DNA of 64,000 nucleotides from NCBI RefSeq assembly GCF_029227915.1, contig NC_079884.1:2482001-2546000 (forward strand), given 5' to 3'. The position numbers and the translations under genes are program-made. The notes beneath the pieces were generated by a model. It saw only the letters and a program-made list of their open reading frames with translations, was not told where the DNA came from and ran no database searches. Shown piece by piece: positions 49,601 through 62,700 of the stretch (position 1 is its first letter; the number at the start of each line of letters is the position of its first letter). The DNA comes from Hydractinia symbiolongicarpus (Eukaryota; Cnidaria; Hydrozoa; Anthoathecata; Hydractiniidae).

Positions 49601-50950
49601 TCCATTTCATTGACTTTCTAACGGTGTCAATCCGTTTGAGTTACAACGGTTGCGTCACACATTCGTACCAACATGTATTTAGTGATTTTTTTCAGATATT
49701 CCTAAGTTGTATCGCTTTCAACAGTTAAACGATTGACTGTGGGACTTAATTGAACTGATTTTGAACTTTGACCTTATAAATGTTATAAGTGAGATAATTG
49801 GACTCCAAGAAATAACAATCTTTTTAATTTGACATGATTGTGGGAAATCAGCGATTACATCAGGCTCTGTGGTAGCGCTTTATTTAAAAATTTAGATAAA
49901 TAAATCTTTTCTTACTGTGGGAATAATCCTGGCCGTTAGCACCCGCTGAATAAATAGGAACAGCTCCAAAGACTACATTTTGATGAACTTTCTAGCGGTA
50001 TAAATCCGTTTGAGTTACAACAGTTGCGTCACATATTCGTACCAACATGTATTAAGCGATATTTTTCTGATATTACTAGGTTGCATCGATTTTAACAGTG
50101 AAACGATTGACTCTGGGACTTAATTGAACTGATTTTGGACTGTGACCTTATAAATGTTATAAGTGAGACAATTGGACTCCATGAAATAACATTCTTCTTA
50201 ATTTGACATGATTGCAGGAACTCAGCGATTACACTGGGCGCTGTGGTAGTGCTTCATTTAAAAATTTAGATGAATAAGTCATTCTTTACTGTGGGACCAA
50301 TCTTAGCCGTTAGCGCGCGCTGAAGATATAGAGACAGTTTCAAAAACTCCATTTCATTGACTTTCTAACGGTGTCAATCCGTTTGAGTTACAACGGTTGC
50401 GTTACACATTCGTACCAACATGTATTTAGTGATTTTTTTCAGATATTCCTAAGTTGTATCGCTTTCAACAGTGAAACGATTGACTGTGGGACTTAATTGA
50501 ACTGATTTTGAACTTTGACCTTGTAAATGTGATAAATGAGGCATTTTGACTACAAGAAATAACTTTCTTTTTAATTTGACATGATTGCTGGAATTCAACG
50601 ATTACATCAGGCTCTGTGGTAGCGTTTTTATTAAAGATTTAGATAAATAAGTATTTTCTTACTGTGAGATCAATTCTGGCCGTTAGCACCCGCTGAATAA
50701 ATAGGAACAATTTCAAAGACTACATTTCAATGAACTTTCCAGCGGTATAAATCCGTTTGAGTTGCAACGGCTGCGTCACATATTCGTACCAACATGTATT
50801 TAGCGATAGTATTCGGATATTACTAGGTTGCATCGCTTTTAACAGTGAAACGTTTGATTGTGGGACTTAATTGAACTGAGTTTGGACTTTGACCTTATAA
50901 ATGTGATAAATGAGGCAATATGACTACAAGAAATAACATTCTTCTTAATT
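46590..50950. repeat. Five-unit higher-order repeat (1868 bp), 2.3 copies
   Basis: Unit starts 46837, 48705 and 50573 head successive copies at exactly 1868 bp. GTTTGATTGTGGGAC lies at 47116, 48984 and 50852. Each copy contains, in order, an ATTCAACGATTACATC unit with GTATTTTCTTACTGTGAG, a CCCTGAGCGCTGTGG unit with ACTAATAAAAATAAG, a GTGATTGCCTGAAC unit, a unit with AACAATCTTTTTAATTTG and GGGAATAATCCTGGCCG, and a TTGCAGGAACTCAGC unit. Copies look nearly identical. The third is cut off at 50947, where the next unit is of the GTGATTGCCTG type. A fourth, separate copy lies at about 55440-57300. Confidence 0.92.
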
Positions 50951-52690
50951 TGACGTGATTGCCTGAACTCAGCGATTACATTGGGCGCTGTGGCAGCGCT
51001 TCATTTAAAAATTTAGATAAATAAGTCATTCTTTACTGTGGGACCAATCCTAGCCGTTATCGCGCGCTGAAGAAATAGAGACAGTTTCAAAAAATCCATT
51101 TCATTGACTTTCTAACGGTGTCAATCCGTTTGAGTTACAACGGTTGCGTCACACATTCGTACCAACATGTATTTAGTGATTTTCTTCCGATATTACTAAG
51201 TTGTATCGCTTTCAACAGTGAAACAATTGACTGTGGGACTTAATTGAACTGATTTTGATCTGTGACCTTATAAATGTTATAAGTGAGATAATTGGACTCC
51301 AAGAAATAACATTCTTCTTAATTTGACGTGATTGCCTGAACTCAACGATTACATCAGGCTCTGTGGTAGCGTTTTATTTAAAAATTTAGATAAATAAGTC
51401 TTTTCTTACTGTGAGACCAATTCTGGCCGTTAGCACCCGCTGAATAAATAGGAACAATTTCAAAGACTACATTTCAATGAACTTTCTAGCGGTATAAATC
51501 CGGTTGAGTTACAATGGTTGCGTCACATATTCGTACCAAAATGTATTTAGCGATAGTATTCGGATATTACTAGGTTGCTTCGCTTCTAAATGTGAAACGT
51601 TTGACTGTGGGACTTAATTGTACTGATTTTGGACTTTGACCTTAAAAATGTGATAAATGAGCCAATTGGACTCCAAGGTATAACATTCTTCTTAATTTGA
51701 CATGATTGCCGGTACGCAGCCATTACACTGGGCGCTGTGGTAGCGCTTCATTTAAAAATTTAGATGAATAAGTCATTCTTTACTGTGGGACCAATCCTAG
51801 CCGTTTGTGCGCGCTGAAGAAATAGAGACAGTCTCAAAAACTACGTTTCATTGACTTTCTAACAGTGTCAACCAGTTTGAGTTACAACGGTTGGGTCACA
51901 TATTCGTACCAACATGTATTTAGCGATATTTGTCAGATAATACTAGGTTGCATCGCTTCTAACAGTGAAACGATTGACTGTGGGACTTAATTGAAGTAAC
52001 TTTGGACTTTGACCTGATAAATGTGATAAATGAGCCAGTTTGACTACAAGAAATAACATTCTTCTTAACTTGACATGATTGCCTCAATTCAGCGATTACA
52101 TTGGGCGCTGTGGTAGCGCTTCATTTAAAAAATTAGATGAATAAGTAATTCTTTACTGTGGGACCAATCCTAGCCGTTATCACGCGCTGAAGAAATAGCG
52201 ACAGTTTCAAAAACTACATTTCATTGTTTTTCTAACAGTATCAATCCGCTTCAGTTACAACAGTTACGTCACATATTCGTACCAACATGTACTTATTGAT
52301 AGTATTCGGATATTACTAAGTTCTATCGCTTTCAACAGTGAAACGATTGACGGTGGGAATAGATTGAACTGATTCTGGACTTTGACCTTATAAGTATGAT
52401 AAATGAGACATTTTGACTACAAGAAGTAACATTCTTCTTAATTTGACATGATTGCTGGAATTCAGCGATTACATTAGACTCTGTGGTAGCGCTTTATTTA
52501 AAAATTTAGATACATAGGTCATTTCTTACTGTGGGACCAATGCTAGCCGTTAGCGCGCTCTGAAAATATAGAGACAGTTTCAAAAACTCCATTTCATTGA
52601 ATTTCTAACGGTGTCAATCCGTTTAAGTTACAACGGTTGCGTCACGCATTCGTACCAACATGTATTTAGTGACTTTTTTTCGACATTACT
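50947..52690. repeat. Five-unit block recopied at 57.3-59.0 kb
   Basis: Unit starts 51320 and 57661, 51694 and 58035, and 52067 and 58408 are all 6341 bp apart (17 units). Markers: AAATCCGGTTGAGTTACAAT, GCTTCGCTTCTAAATGTG, ATTGCCGGTACGCAGCC (ACACAGCC at 58035), GTACTTATTGATAG or GTACTTATCGATAG, and CGTTTAAGTTACAACGG with CACGCATTC. The match changes register at CGACATTACTA (about 52690/59030). Confidence 0.87.
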
Positions 52691-55430
52691 ATGCTGCATC
52701 GCTTCTAACAGTGAAACGTTTGACTGTGGGACTTAATTGAACTGGTTTTTGACTTTGACCTTATAAATGTGATAAATGAGCCAGTTTGACTCCAAGAAAT
52801 AACATTCTTTTCAGTTTAACATGATTGTGGGAAATCAGCGATTACATCAGGCTCTGTTGTAGCGCTTATTTACAAAGTTAGATGAATAAGTCATTCTTTA
52901 CTGTGGGACCAATGCTAGCCGTTATCGCGCGCTGAAAAGATAGCGACAGTTTCAAAAACTACGTTTCATTGACTTTCTAACGGTGTCAATCCGTTTCAGT
53001 TACAACGGTTGCGTCCCACATTCGTACCAACATGTATTTAGTGATTTTCATCCGATATTACTAAGTTCTATCGCTTTCAACAGTGAAACGATTGACTGTG
53101 GGAATAGATTGAACTGATTCTGGAGTGTGACCTTATAATATGATCAATGAGCCAAGTCTCCAAGGAATAACATTCTTTCTAATTTGACATGATTGCTGGA
53201 ATTCAGCAATTACATTAGGCTCTGTGGTAGCGCTTTATTTAAAAATTTAGATACATAGGTCTTTTCTTACTGTGGGACCAATGCTAGCCGTTAGCGCGCG
53301 CTGAAAATATAGAGACAGTTACAAAAACTCCATTTCATTAAAATCCTAACGGTGTTAATCCGTTTGAGTTACAACGGTTGCGTCACACATTCGTACCAAC
53401 ATGTATTTAGTGACTTTTTTTCGACATTACTAAGTTGTATCGCTTTCAAGAGTGAAACAATTGACTGTGGGAGTTAATTGAACTGATTCTGGACTGTGAG
53501 CTTATAAATGTGATAAATGAGCCAATTGTTCTCCAAGGAATAACATTCTTTTTAATTTGACATGATTGCTGGAATTCAGCGATTACATCAGGGTCTGTGG
53601 TAGCGCTTTATTTACAAGCTTAGATAAATAAGTCTTTTCTTACTGTGGGACCAATCCTGGCTGTTAGCACGCGCTGAATAAATAGGAACAGTTTCAAAGA
53701 CTACATTTCAAGGAACGTTCTAGCGGTGCAAATCCGTTTGAGTTAGAACTGTTCCGTCACATATTCGTACCAACATGTATTTAGCGATAGTATTCGGATA
53801 TTACTATGCTGCATCGCTTCTAACAGTGAAACGTTTGACTGTGGGACTTAATTGAACTGGTTTTGGACTTTGACCTTATAAATGTGATAAATGAGCCAGT
53901 TTGACTCCAAGAAATAACATTCTTTTTAGTTTAACATGATTGTGGGAAATCAGCGATTACATCAGGCTCTGTGGTAGCGCTTATTTACAAATTTAGATGA
54001 ATAAGTCATTCTTTACTGTGGGACCAATCCTAGCCGTTAGTGTGCGCTGAAGAAATAGAGACAGTCTCAAAAACTACGTTTCATTGACTTTCTAACAGTG
54101 TCAATCAGTTTGAGTTACAACGGTTGGGTCAAATATTCGTACGAACATGTATTTAGCGATATTTGTCAGATAATACTAGGTTGCATCGCTTCTAACAGTG
54201 AAACGATTGACTGTGGGACTTAATTGAAGTAACTTTGGACTTTGACCTGATAAATGTGATAAATGAGACAATTGGACTCCAAGAAATAACATTCTTCTTA
54301 ACTTGACATGATTTCCGAAGCTCAGCGATTACACTGGGCGCTGTGGTAGCGCTTCATTTAAAAATTTAGATAAATAAGTCATTCTTTACTGTGGGACCAG
54401 TCCTAGCCGTTTTCGCGCGTTGAAGAAATAGCGACAGTTTCAAAAACTACATCTCACTGACTTTCTAACGGTGTCAGTCCGTTTGAATTACAACGGTTGG
54501 GTCACAAATTCGTACCAACATGTATTTAGCGATATTTTTTCTGATATTACTATGATGCATTGCATTTAACAGTGAAACGATTGACTGTGGGACTTAATTG
54601 AACTAACTTTGGACTGTGACCTGTTAAATGTGATAAATGAGACAATTGGACTCCAAGAAATAACATTCTTCTTAATTTGACATAATTGCCGGAACTCAGC
54701 GATTACACGGGGCGCTGTGGTAGCGCTTCATTTAAAAATTTAGATAAAAAAGTCATTTTTTACTGTGGGACCAATCCTAGCCGTTATCGCGCGCTGAAGA
54801 AATAGCGACAGTTTCAAAAACTACATCTCACTGACTTTCTAACGGTGTCAGTCCGTTTGAGTTACAACGGTTGCGTCACACATTCGTACCAACATGTATT
54901 TAGTGATTTTGTTCCGATTTTACTAAGTTGTATCGCTTTTAACAGTGAAACGATTGACTGTGGGACTTAATTGAACTAACTTTGGACTGTGACCTGTTAA
55001 ATGTGATAAATGAGACAATGGGACTAGAAGAAATCACATTCTTCTTAATTTCACGTGATTGCCTGAACTCAGCGATTACATTGGGCGCTGTGGTAGCGCT
55101 TCATTTAAAAATTTAGATAATTAAGTCATTCTTTACTGTGGCACCAATCCTAGCCGTTATCGCGCGTTGAAGATATAGCGACAGTTTCAAAAACTACATT
55201 TCATTGACTTTCTAACAGTGTCAATCAGTTTGAGTTACAACGGTTGGGTCACATATTCGTACCAACATGTATTTATCGATATTTGTCAGATAATACTAGG
55301 TTGCATCGCTTTTAACAGTGAAACGTTTGATTGTGGGACTTAATTGAACAGAGTTTGGACTTTGACCTTATAAATGTGATAAATGAGGCAATATGACTAC
55401 AAGAAATAACATTCTTCTTAATTTGACATG
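52067..55430. repeat. Condensed copy of 39.8-46.1 kb
   Basis: Successive stretches match leftward at decreasing offsets: 12294 bp (52067 with 39773), 11927 (52440 with 40513), 10815 (53181 with 42366) and 9330 (54300 with 44970). Each step is a whole number of units (1, 3 and 4). GTTAGAACTGTTCCGTCAC is found only at 42929 and 53744. Either whole units were lost here or gained in the left region; the local five-unit tandem at 41.6-44.7 kb accounts for at least part of the difference. Confidence 0.82.
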
Positions 55431-57300
55431 ATTGCTGGAACTCAGCGATTACATTGGGCGCTGTGGCAGCGCTTCATTTAAAAATTTAGATAAATAAGTC
55501 ATTCTTTACTGTGGGACCAATCCTAGCCGTTATCGCGCGCTGAAGAAATAGAGACAGTTTCAAAAACTCCATTTCATTGACTTTCTAACGGTGTCAATCC
55601 GTTTGAGTTACAACGGTTGCGTCACACATTCGTACCAACATGTATTTAGTGATTTTTTTCAGATATTCCTAAGTTGTATCGCTTTCAACAGTTAAACGAT
55701 TGACTGTGGGACTTAATTGAACTGATTTTGAACTTTGACCTTATAAATGTTATAAGTGAGATAATTGGACTCCAAGAAATAACAATCTTTTTAATTTGAC
55801 ATGATTGTGGGAAATCAGCGATTACATCAGGCTCTGTGGTAGCGCTTTATTTAAAAATTTAGATAAATAAATCTTTTCTTACTGTGGGAATAATCCTGGC
55901 CGTTAGCACCCGCTGAATAAATAGGAACAGCTCCAAAGACTACATTTTGATGAACTTTCTAGCGGTATAAACGCGTTTGAGTTACAACAGTTGCGTCACA
56001 TATTCGTACCAACATGTATTAAGCGATATTTTTCTGATATTACTAGGTTGCATCGATTTTAACAGTGAAACGATTGACTCTGGTACTTAATTGAACTGAT
56101 TTTGGACTGTGACCTTATAAATGTTATAAGTGAGACAATTGGACTCCATGAAATAACATTCTTCTTAATTTGACATGATTGCAGGAACTCAGCCATTACA
56201 CTGGGCGCTGTGGTAGTGCTTCATTTAAAAATTTAGATGAATAAGTCATTCTTTACTGTGTGACTAATCTTAGCCGTTAGCGCGCGCTGAAGATATAGAG
56301 ACAGTTTCAAAAACTCCATTTCATTGACTTTCTAACGGTGTCAATCCGTTTGAGTTACAACGGTTGCGTCACACATTCGTACCAACATGTATTTAGTGAT
56401 TTTTTTCAGATATTCCTAAGTTGTATCGCTTTCAACAGTGAAACGATTGACTGTGGGACTTAATTGAACTGATTTTGAACTTTGACCTTGTAAATGTGAT
56501 AAATGAGGCATTTTGACTACAAGAAATAACTTTCTTTTTAATTTGACATGATTGCTTGAATTCAACGATTACATCAGGCTCTGTGGTAGCGTTTTTATTA
56601 AAGATTTAGATAAATAAGTATTTTCTTACTGTGAGATCAATTCTGGCCGTTAGCACCCGCTGAATAAATAGGAACAATTTCAAAGACTACATTTCAATGA
56701 ACTTTCCAGCGGTATAAATCCGTTTGAGTTGCAACGGCTGCGTCACATATTCGTACCAACATGTATTTAGCGATAGTATTCGGATATTACTAGGTTGCAT
56801 CGCTTTTAACAGTGAAACGTTTGATTGTGGGACTTAATTGAACTGAGTTTGGACTTTGACCTAATAAATGTGATAAATGAGGCAATATAACTACAAGAAA
56901 TAACATTCTTCTTAATTTGACATGATTGCTGGAACTCAGCGATTACCCTGAGCGCTGTGGTAGCGCTTTATTTAAAAACTAATAAAAATAAGTCATTCTA
57001 TACCGTGGGACCAATCCTAGCCGTTAGTTCGCGCTGAAGAAATAGAGACATTTTCAAAAACTACATCTCACTGACTTTTTAACGGTGTCAGTCCGTTTGA
57101 GTTACAACGGTTGGGTCACATATTCGTACCAACATGTATGTAGCTATATTTTTTCTGATATTACTAGGTTGCATCGCTCTTAACAGTGAAACGATTGACT
57201 GTGGGAATTAATTGAACTAACTTTGGACTGTGACCTGTTAAATGTGATAAATGAGACAATTGGACTCCAAGAAATAACATTCTTCTTAATTTGACGGGAT
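55420..57300. repeat. Detached copy of the 1868-bp five-unit repeat
   Basis: AACAATCTTTTTAATTTG at 55781 and GTTTGATTGTGGGAC at 56819 are 1038 bp apart, as at 47946/48984. CCCTGAGCGCTG at 56946 is 7835 bp from 49111. The block therefore equals one register of the 46.6-50.95 kb repeat with minor changes (ACGCGTTTGAG, TGTGTGACTAATC, GACGGGATTGCC). It follows a unit (55420) that switches from the ATTGCTGGAAC to the GGGCGCTGTGGCAGCGC type. Confidence 0.85.
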
Positions 57301-57399
57301 TGCCTGAACTCAGCGATTACATTGGGCGCTGTGGCAGCGCTTCATTTAAAAATTTAGATAAATAAGTCATTCTTTACTGTGGGACCAATCCTAGCCGTT

Positions 57400-60300
57400 A
57401 TCGCGCGCTGAAGAAATAGAGACAGTTTCAAAAAATCCATTTCATTGACTTTCTAACGGTGTCAATCCGTTTGAGTTACAACAGTTGCGTCACACATTCG
57501 TACCAACATGTATTTAGTGATTTTCTTCCGATATTACTAAGTTGTATCGCTTTCAACAGTGAAACAATTGACTGTGGGACTTAATTGAACTGATTTTGAT
57601 CTGTGACCTTATAAATGTTATAAGTGAGATAATTGGACTCCAAGAAATAACATTCTTCTTAATTTGACGTGATTGCCTGAACTCAACGATTACATCAGGC
57701 TCTGTGGTAGCGTTTTATTTAAAAATTTAGATAAATAAGTCTTTTCTTACTGTGAGACCAATTCTGGCCGTTAGCACCCGCTGAATAAATAGGAACAATT
57801 TCAAAGACTACATTTCAATGAACTTTCTAGCGGTATAAATCCGGTTGAGTTACAATGGTTGCGTCACATATTCGTACCAAAATGTATTTAGCGATAGTAT
57901 TCGGATATTACTAGGTTGCTTCGCTTCTAAATGTGAAACGTTTGACTGTGGGACTTAATTGTACCGATTTTGGACTTTGACCTTAAAAATGTGATAAATG
58001 AGCCAATTGGACTCCAAGGTATAACATTCTTCTTAATTTGACATGATTGCCGGTACACAGCCATTACACTGGGCGCTGTGGTAGCGCTTCATTTAAAAAT
58101 TTAGATGAATAAGTCATTCTTTACTGTGGGACCAATCCTAGCCGTTAGTGCGCGCTGAAGAAATAGAGACAGTCTCAAAAACTACGTTTCATTGACTTTC
58201 TAACAGTGTCAACCAGTTTGAGTTACAACGGTTGGGTCACATATTCGTACCAACATGTATTTAGCGATATTTGTCAGATAATACTAGGTTGCATCGCTTC
58301 TAACAGTGAAACGATTGACTGTGGGACTTAATTGAAGTAACTTTGGACTTTGACCTGATAAATGTGATAAATGAGCCAGTTTGACTACAAGAAATAACAT
58401 TCTTCTTAACTTGACATGATTGCCTCAATTCAGCGATTACATTGGGCGCTGTGGTAGCGCTTCATTTAAAAAATTAGATGAATAAGTAATTCTTTACTGT
58501 GGGACCAATCCTAGCCGTTATCACGCGCTGAAGAAATAGCGACAGTTTCAAAAACTAAATTTCATTGTTTTTCTAACAGTATCAATCCGCTTCAGTTACA
58601 ACAGTTACGTCACATATTCGTACCAACATGTACTTATCGATAGTATTCGGATATTACTAAGTTCTATCGCTTTCAACAGTGAAACGATTGACGGTGGGAA
58701 TAGATTGAACTGATTCTGGACTGTGACCTTATAATATGATAAATGAGCCAAGTCTCCAAGGAATAACATTCTTCTTAATTTGACATGATTGCTGGAATTC
58801 AGCGATTACATTAGACTCTGTGGTAGCGCTTTATTTAAAAATTTAGATACATAGGTCTTTTCTTACTGTGGGACCAATGCTAGCCGTTAGCGCGCGCTGA
58901 AAATATAGAGACAGTTTCAAAAACTCCATTTCATTGAATTTCTAACGGTGTCAATCCGTTTAAGTTACAACGGTTGCGTCACGCATTCGTACCAACATGT
59001 ATTTAGTGACTTTTTTTCGACATTACTAAGTTGTATCGCTTTCAAGAGTGAAACGATTGACTGTGGGACTTAATTGAACTGATTCTGGACTGTGAGCTTA
59101 TAAATGTGATAAATGAGCCAATTGGTCTCCAAGGAATAACATTCTTTTTAATTTGACATGATTGCTGGAATTCAGCGATTACATCAGGCTCTGGGGTAGC
59201 GCTTTATTTACAAGCTTAGATAAATAAGTCTTTTCTTACTGTGGGACCAATCCTGGCCGTTAGCGCGCGCTGAATAAATAGAAACAGTTTCAAAGACTAC
59301 ATTTCAAGGAACGTTCTAGCGGTGCAAATCCGTTTGAGTTAGAACGGTTCCGTCACATATTCGTACCAACATGTATTTAGCGATAGTATTCGGATATTAC
59401 TATGCTGCATCGCTTCTAACAGTGAAACGTTTGACTGTGGGACTTAATTGAACTGGTTTTGGACTTTGACCTTATAAATGTGATAAATGAGCCAGTTTGA
59501 CTCCAAGAAATAACATTCTTTTCAGTTTAACATGATTGTGGGAAATCAGCGATTACATCAGGCTCTGTTGTAGCGCTTATTTACAAAGTTAGATGAATAA
59601 GTCATTCTTTACTGTGGGACCAATGCTAGCCGTTATCGCGCGCTGAAAAGATAGCGACAGTTTCAAAAACTACGTTTCATTGACTTTCTAACGGTGTCAA
59701 TCCGTTTCAGTTACAACGGTTGCGTCACATATTCGTACCAACATGTATTTAGCGATAGTATTCGGATATTACTAGGTTGCATCGCTTCTAACTGTGAAAC
59801 GTTTGACTGTGGGACTTAATTGTACTGATTTTGGACTTTGACCTTATAAATGTGATAAATGAGCCAATTGGACTCCAAAGTATAACATTCTTCTTAATTT
59901 GACATGATTGCCGGTACGCAGCCATTACACTGGGCGCTGTGGTAGCGCTTCATTTAAAAATTTAGATGAATAAGTCATTCCTTACTGTGGGACCAATCCT
60001 AGCCGTTAGTGCGCGCTGAAGAAATAGAGACAGTCTCAAAAACTACGTTTCATTGACTTTCTAACAGTGTCAACCAGTTTGAGTTACAACGGTTGCGTCA
60101 CGCATTCGTACCAACATGTATTTAGTGACTTTTTTTCGACATTACTAAGTTGTATCGCTTTCAAGAGTGAAACGATTGACTGTGGGACTTAATTGAACTG
60201 ATTCTGGACTGTGAGCTTATAAATGTGATAAATGAGCCAATTGGTCTCCAAGGAATAACATTCTTTTTAATTTGACATGATTGCTGGAATTCAGCGATTA

Positions 60301-61910
60301 CATCAGGCTCTGGGGTAGCGCTTTATTTACAAGCTTAGATAAATAAGTCTTTTCTTACTGTGGGACCAATCCTGGCCGTTAGCACGCGCTGAATAAATAG
60401 AAACAGTTTCAAAGACTACATTTCAAGGAACGTTCTAGCGGTGCAAATCCGTTTGAGTTAGAACGGTTCCGTCACATATTCGTACCAACATGTATTTAGC
60501 GATAGTTTTCGGATATTACTATGCTGCATCGCTTCTAACAGTGAAACGTTTGACTGTGGGACTTAATTGAACTGGTTTTGGACTTTGACCTTATAAATGT
60601 GATAAATGAGCCAGTTTGACTCCAAGAAATAACATTCTTTTCAGTTTAACATGATTGTGGGAAATCAGCGATTACATCAGGCTCTGTTGTAGCGCTTATT
60701 TACAAAGTTAGATGAATAAGTCATTCTTTACTGTGGGACCAATCCTAGCCGTTATCGCGCGCTGAAGAAATAGAGACAGTTTCAAAAAATCCATTTCATT
60801 GACTTTCTAACGGTGTCAATCCGTTTGAGTTACAACAGTTGCGTCACACATTCGTACCAACATGTATTTAGTGATTTTCTTCCGATATTACTAAGTTGTA
60901 TCGCTTTCAACAGTGAAACAATTGACTGTGGGACTTAATTGAACTGATTTTGATCTGTGACCTTATAAATGTTATAAGTGAGATAATTGGACTCCAAGAA
61001 ATAACATTCTTCTTAATTTGACGTGATTGCCTGAACTCAACGATTACATCAGGCTCTGTGGTAGCGTTTTATTTAAAAATTTAGATAAATAAGTCTTTTC
61101 TTACTGTGAGACCAATTCTGGCCGTTAGCACCCGCTGAATAAATAGGAACAATTTCAAAGACTACATTTCAATGAACTTTCTAGCGGTATAAATCCGGTT
61201 GAGTTACAATGGTTGCGTCACATATTCGTACCAAAATGTATTTAGCGATAGCATTCGGATATTACTAGGTTGCTTCGCTTCTAAATGTGAAACGTTTGAC
61301 TGTGGGACTTAATTGTACCGATTTTGGACTTTGACCTTAAAAATGTGATAAATGAGCCAATTGGACTCCAAGGTATAACATTCTTCTTAATTGGACATGA
61401 TTGCCGGTACGCAGCCATTACACTGGGCGCTGTGGTAGCGCTTCATTTAAAAATTTAGATGAATAAGTCATTCTTTACTGTGGGACCAATCCTAGCCGTT
61501 AGTGCGCGCTGAAGAAATAGAGACAGTCTCAAAAACTACGTTTCATTGACTTTCTAACAGTGTCAACCAGTTTGAGTTACAACGGTTGGGTCACATATTC
61601 GTACCAACATGTATTTAGCGATATTTGTCAGATAATACTAGGTTGCATCGCTTCTAACAGTGAAACGATTGACTGTGGGACTTAATTGAAGTAACTTTGG
61701 ACTTTGACCTGATAAATGTGATAAATGAGCCAGTTTGACTACAAGAAATAACATTCTTCTTAACTTGACATGATTGCCTCAATTCAGCGATTACATTGGG
61801 CGCTGTGGTAGCGCTTCATTTAAAAAATTAGATGAATAAGTAATTCTTTACTGTGGGACCAATCCTAGCCGTTATCACGCGCTGAAGAAATAGCGACAGT
61901 TTCAAAGACT
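57400..61910. repeat. Nine-unit duplication (3354 bp)
   Basis: About 57400-58555 matches about 60754-61909 at offset 3354 bp (unit starts 57661 and 61015). Markers: TTTCAAAAAATCCATTTC (57426 and 60780), CCGGTTGAGTTACAATGG (57841 and 61195) and AATTGTACCGATTTTGG. The right copy ends in the middle of a unit at GACAGTTTCAAA (about 61906), where it joins GACTACATTTCAAGG of another type. Confidence 0.85.
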
Positions 61911-62700
61911 ACATTTCAAGGAACGTTCTAGCGGTGCAAATCCGTTTGAGTTAGAACGGTTCCGTCACATATTCGTACCAACATGTATTTAGCGATAGTT
62001 TTCGGATATTACTATGCTGCATCGCTTCTAACAGTGAAACGTTTGACTGTGGGACTTAATTGAACTGGTTTTGGACTTTGACCTTATAAATGTGATAAAT
62101 GAGCCAGTTTGACTCCAAGAAATAACATTCTTTTCAGTTTAACATGATTGTGGGAAATCAGCGATTACATCAGGCTCTGTTGTAGCGCTTATTTACAAAG
62201 TTAGATGAATAAGTCATTCTTTACTGTGGGACCAATGCTAGCCGTTATCGCGCGCTGAAAAGATAGCAACAGTTTCAAAAACTACATTTCATTGACTTTC
62301 TAACGGTGTCAATCCGTTTCAGTTACAACGGTTGCGTCACATATTCGTACCAACATGTATTTAGCGATAGTATTCGGATATCACTAGGTTGCATCGCTTC
62401 TAAATGTGAAACGTTTGATTGTGGGACTTAATTGTACTGATTTTGAACTTTGACCTTATAAATGTGATAAATGAGCCAATTGGACTCCAAAGTATAACAT
62501 TCTTCTTAATTTGACATGATTGCCGGTACGCAGCCATTACATTGGCGCTGTGGTAGCGCTTCATTTAAAAATTTAGATGAATAAGTCATCCCTTACTGTG
62601 GGACCAATCCTAGCCGTTAGTGCGCGCTGAAGAAATAGAAACAGTCTCAAAAACTACGTTTCATTGACTTTCTAACAGTGTCAACCAGTTTGAGTTACAA
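59280..62700. repeat. Shuffled three- and four-unit copies
   Basis: GTTAGAACGGTTCCGTCAC lies at 59338, 60457 and 61950 (offsets 1119 and 1493 bp). TTTTCAGTTTAACATGATTG recurs near 59519, 60638 and 62131. The unit at 59896 (CCGGTACGCAGCC with ATTCCTTACTGTGG) recurs at 62508 (CATCCCTTACTGTGG). Unit order differs from copy to copy, so several exchanges have been layered here. Confidence 0.8.
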
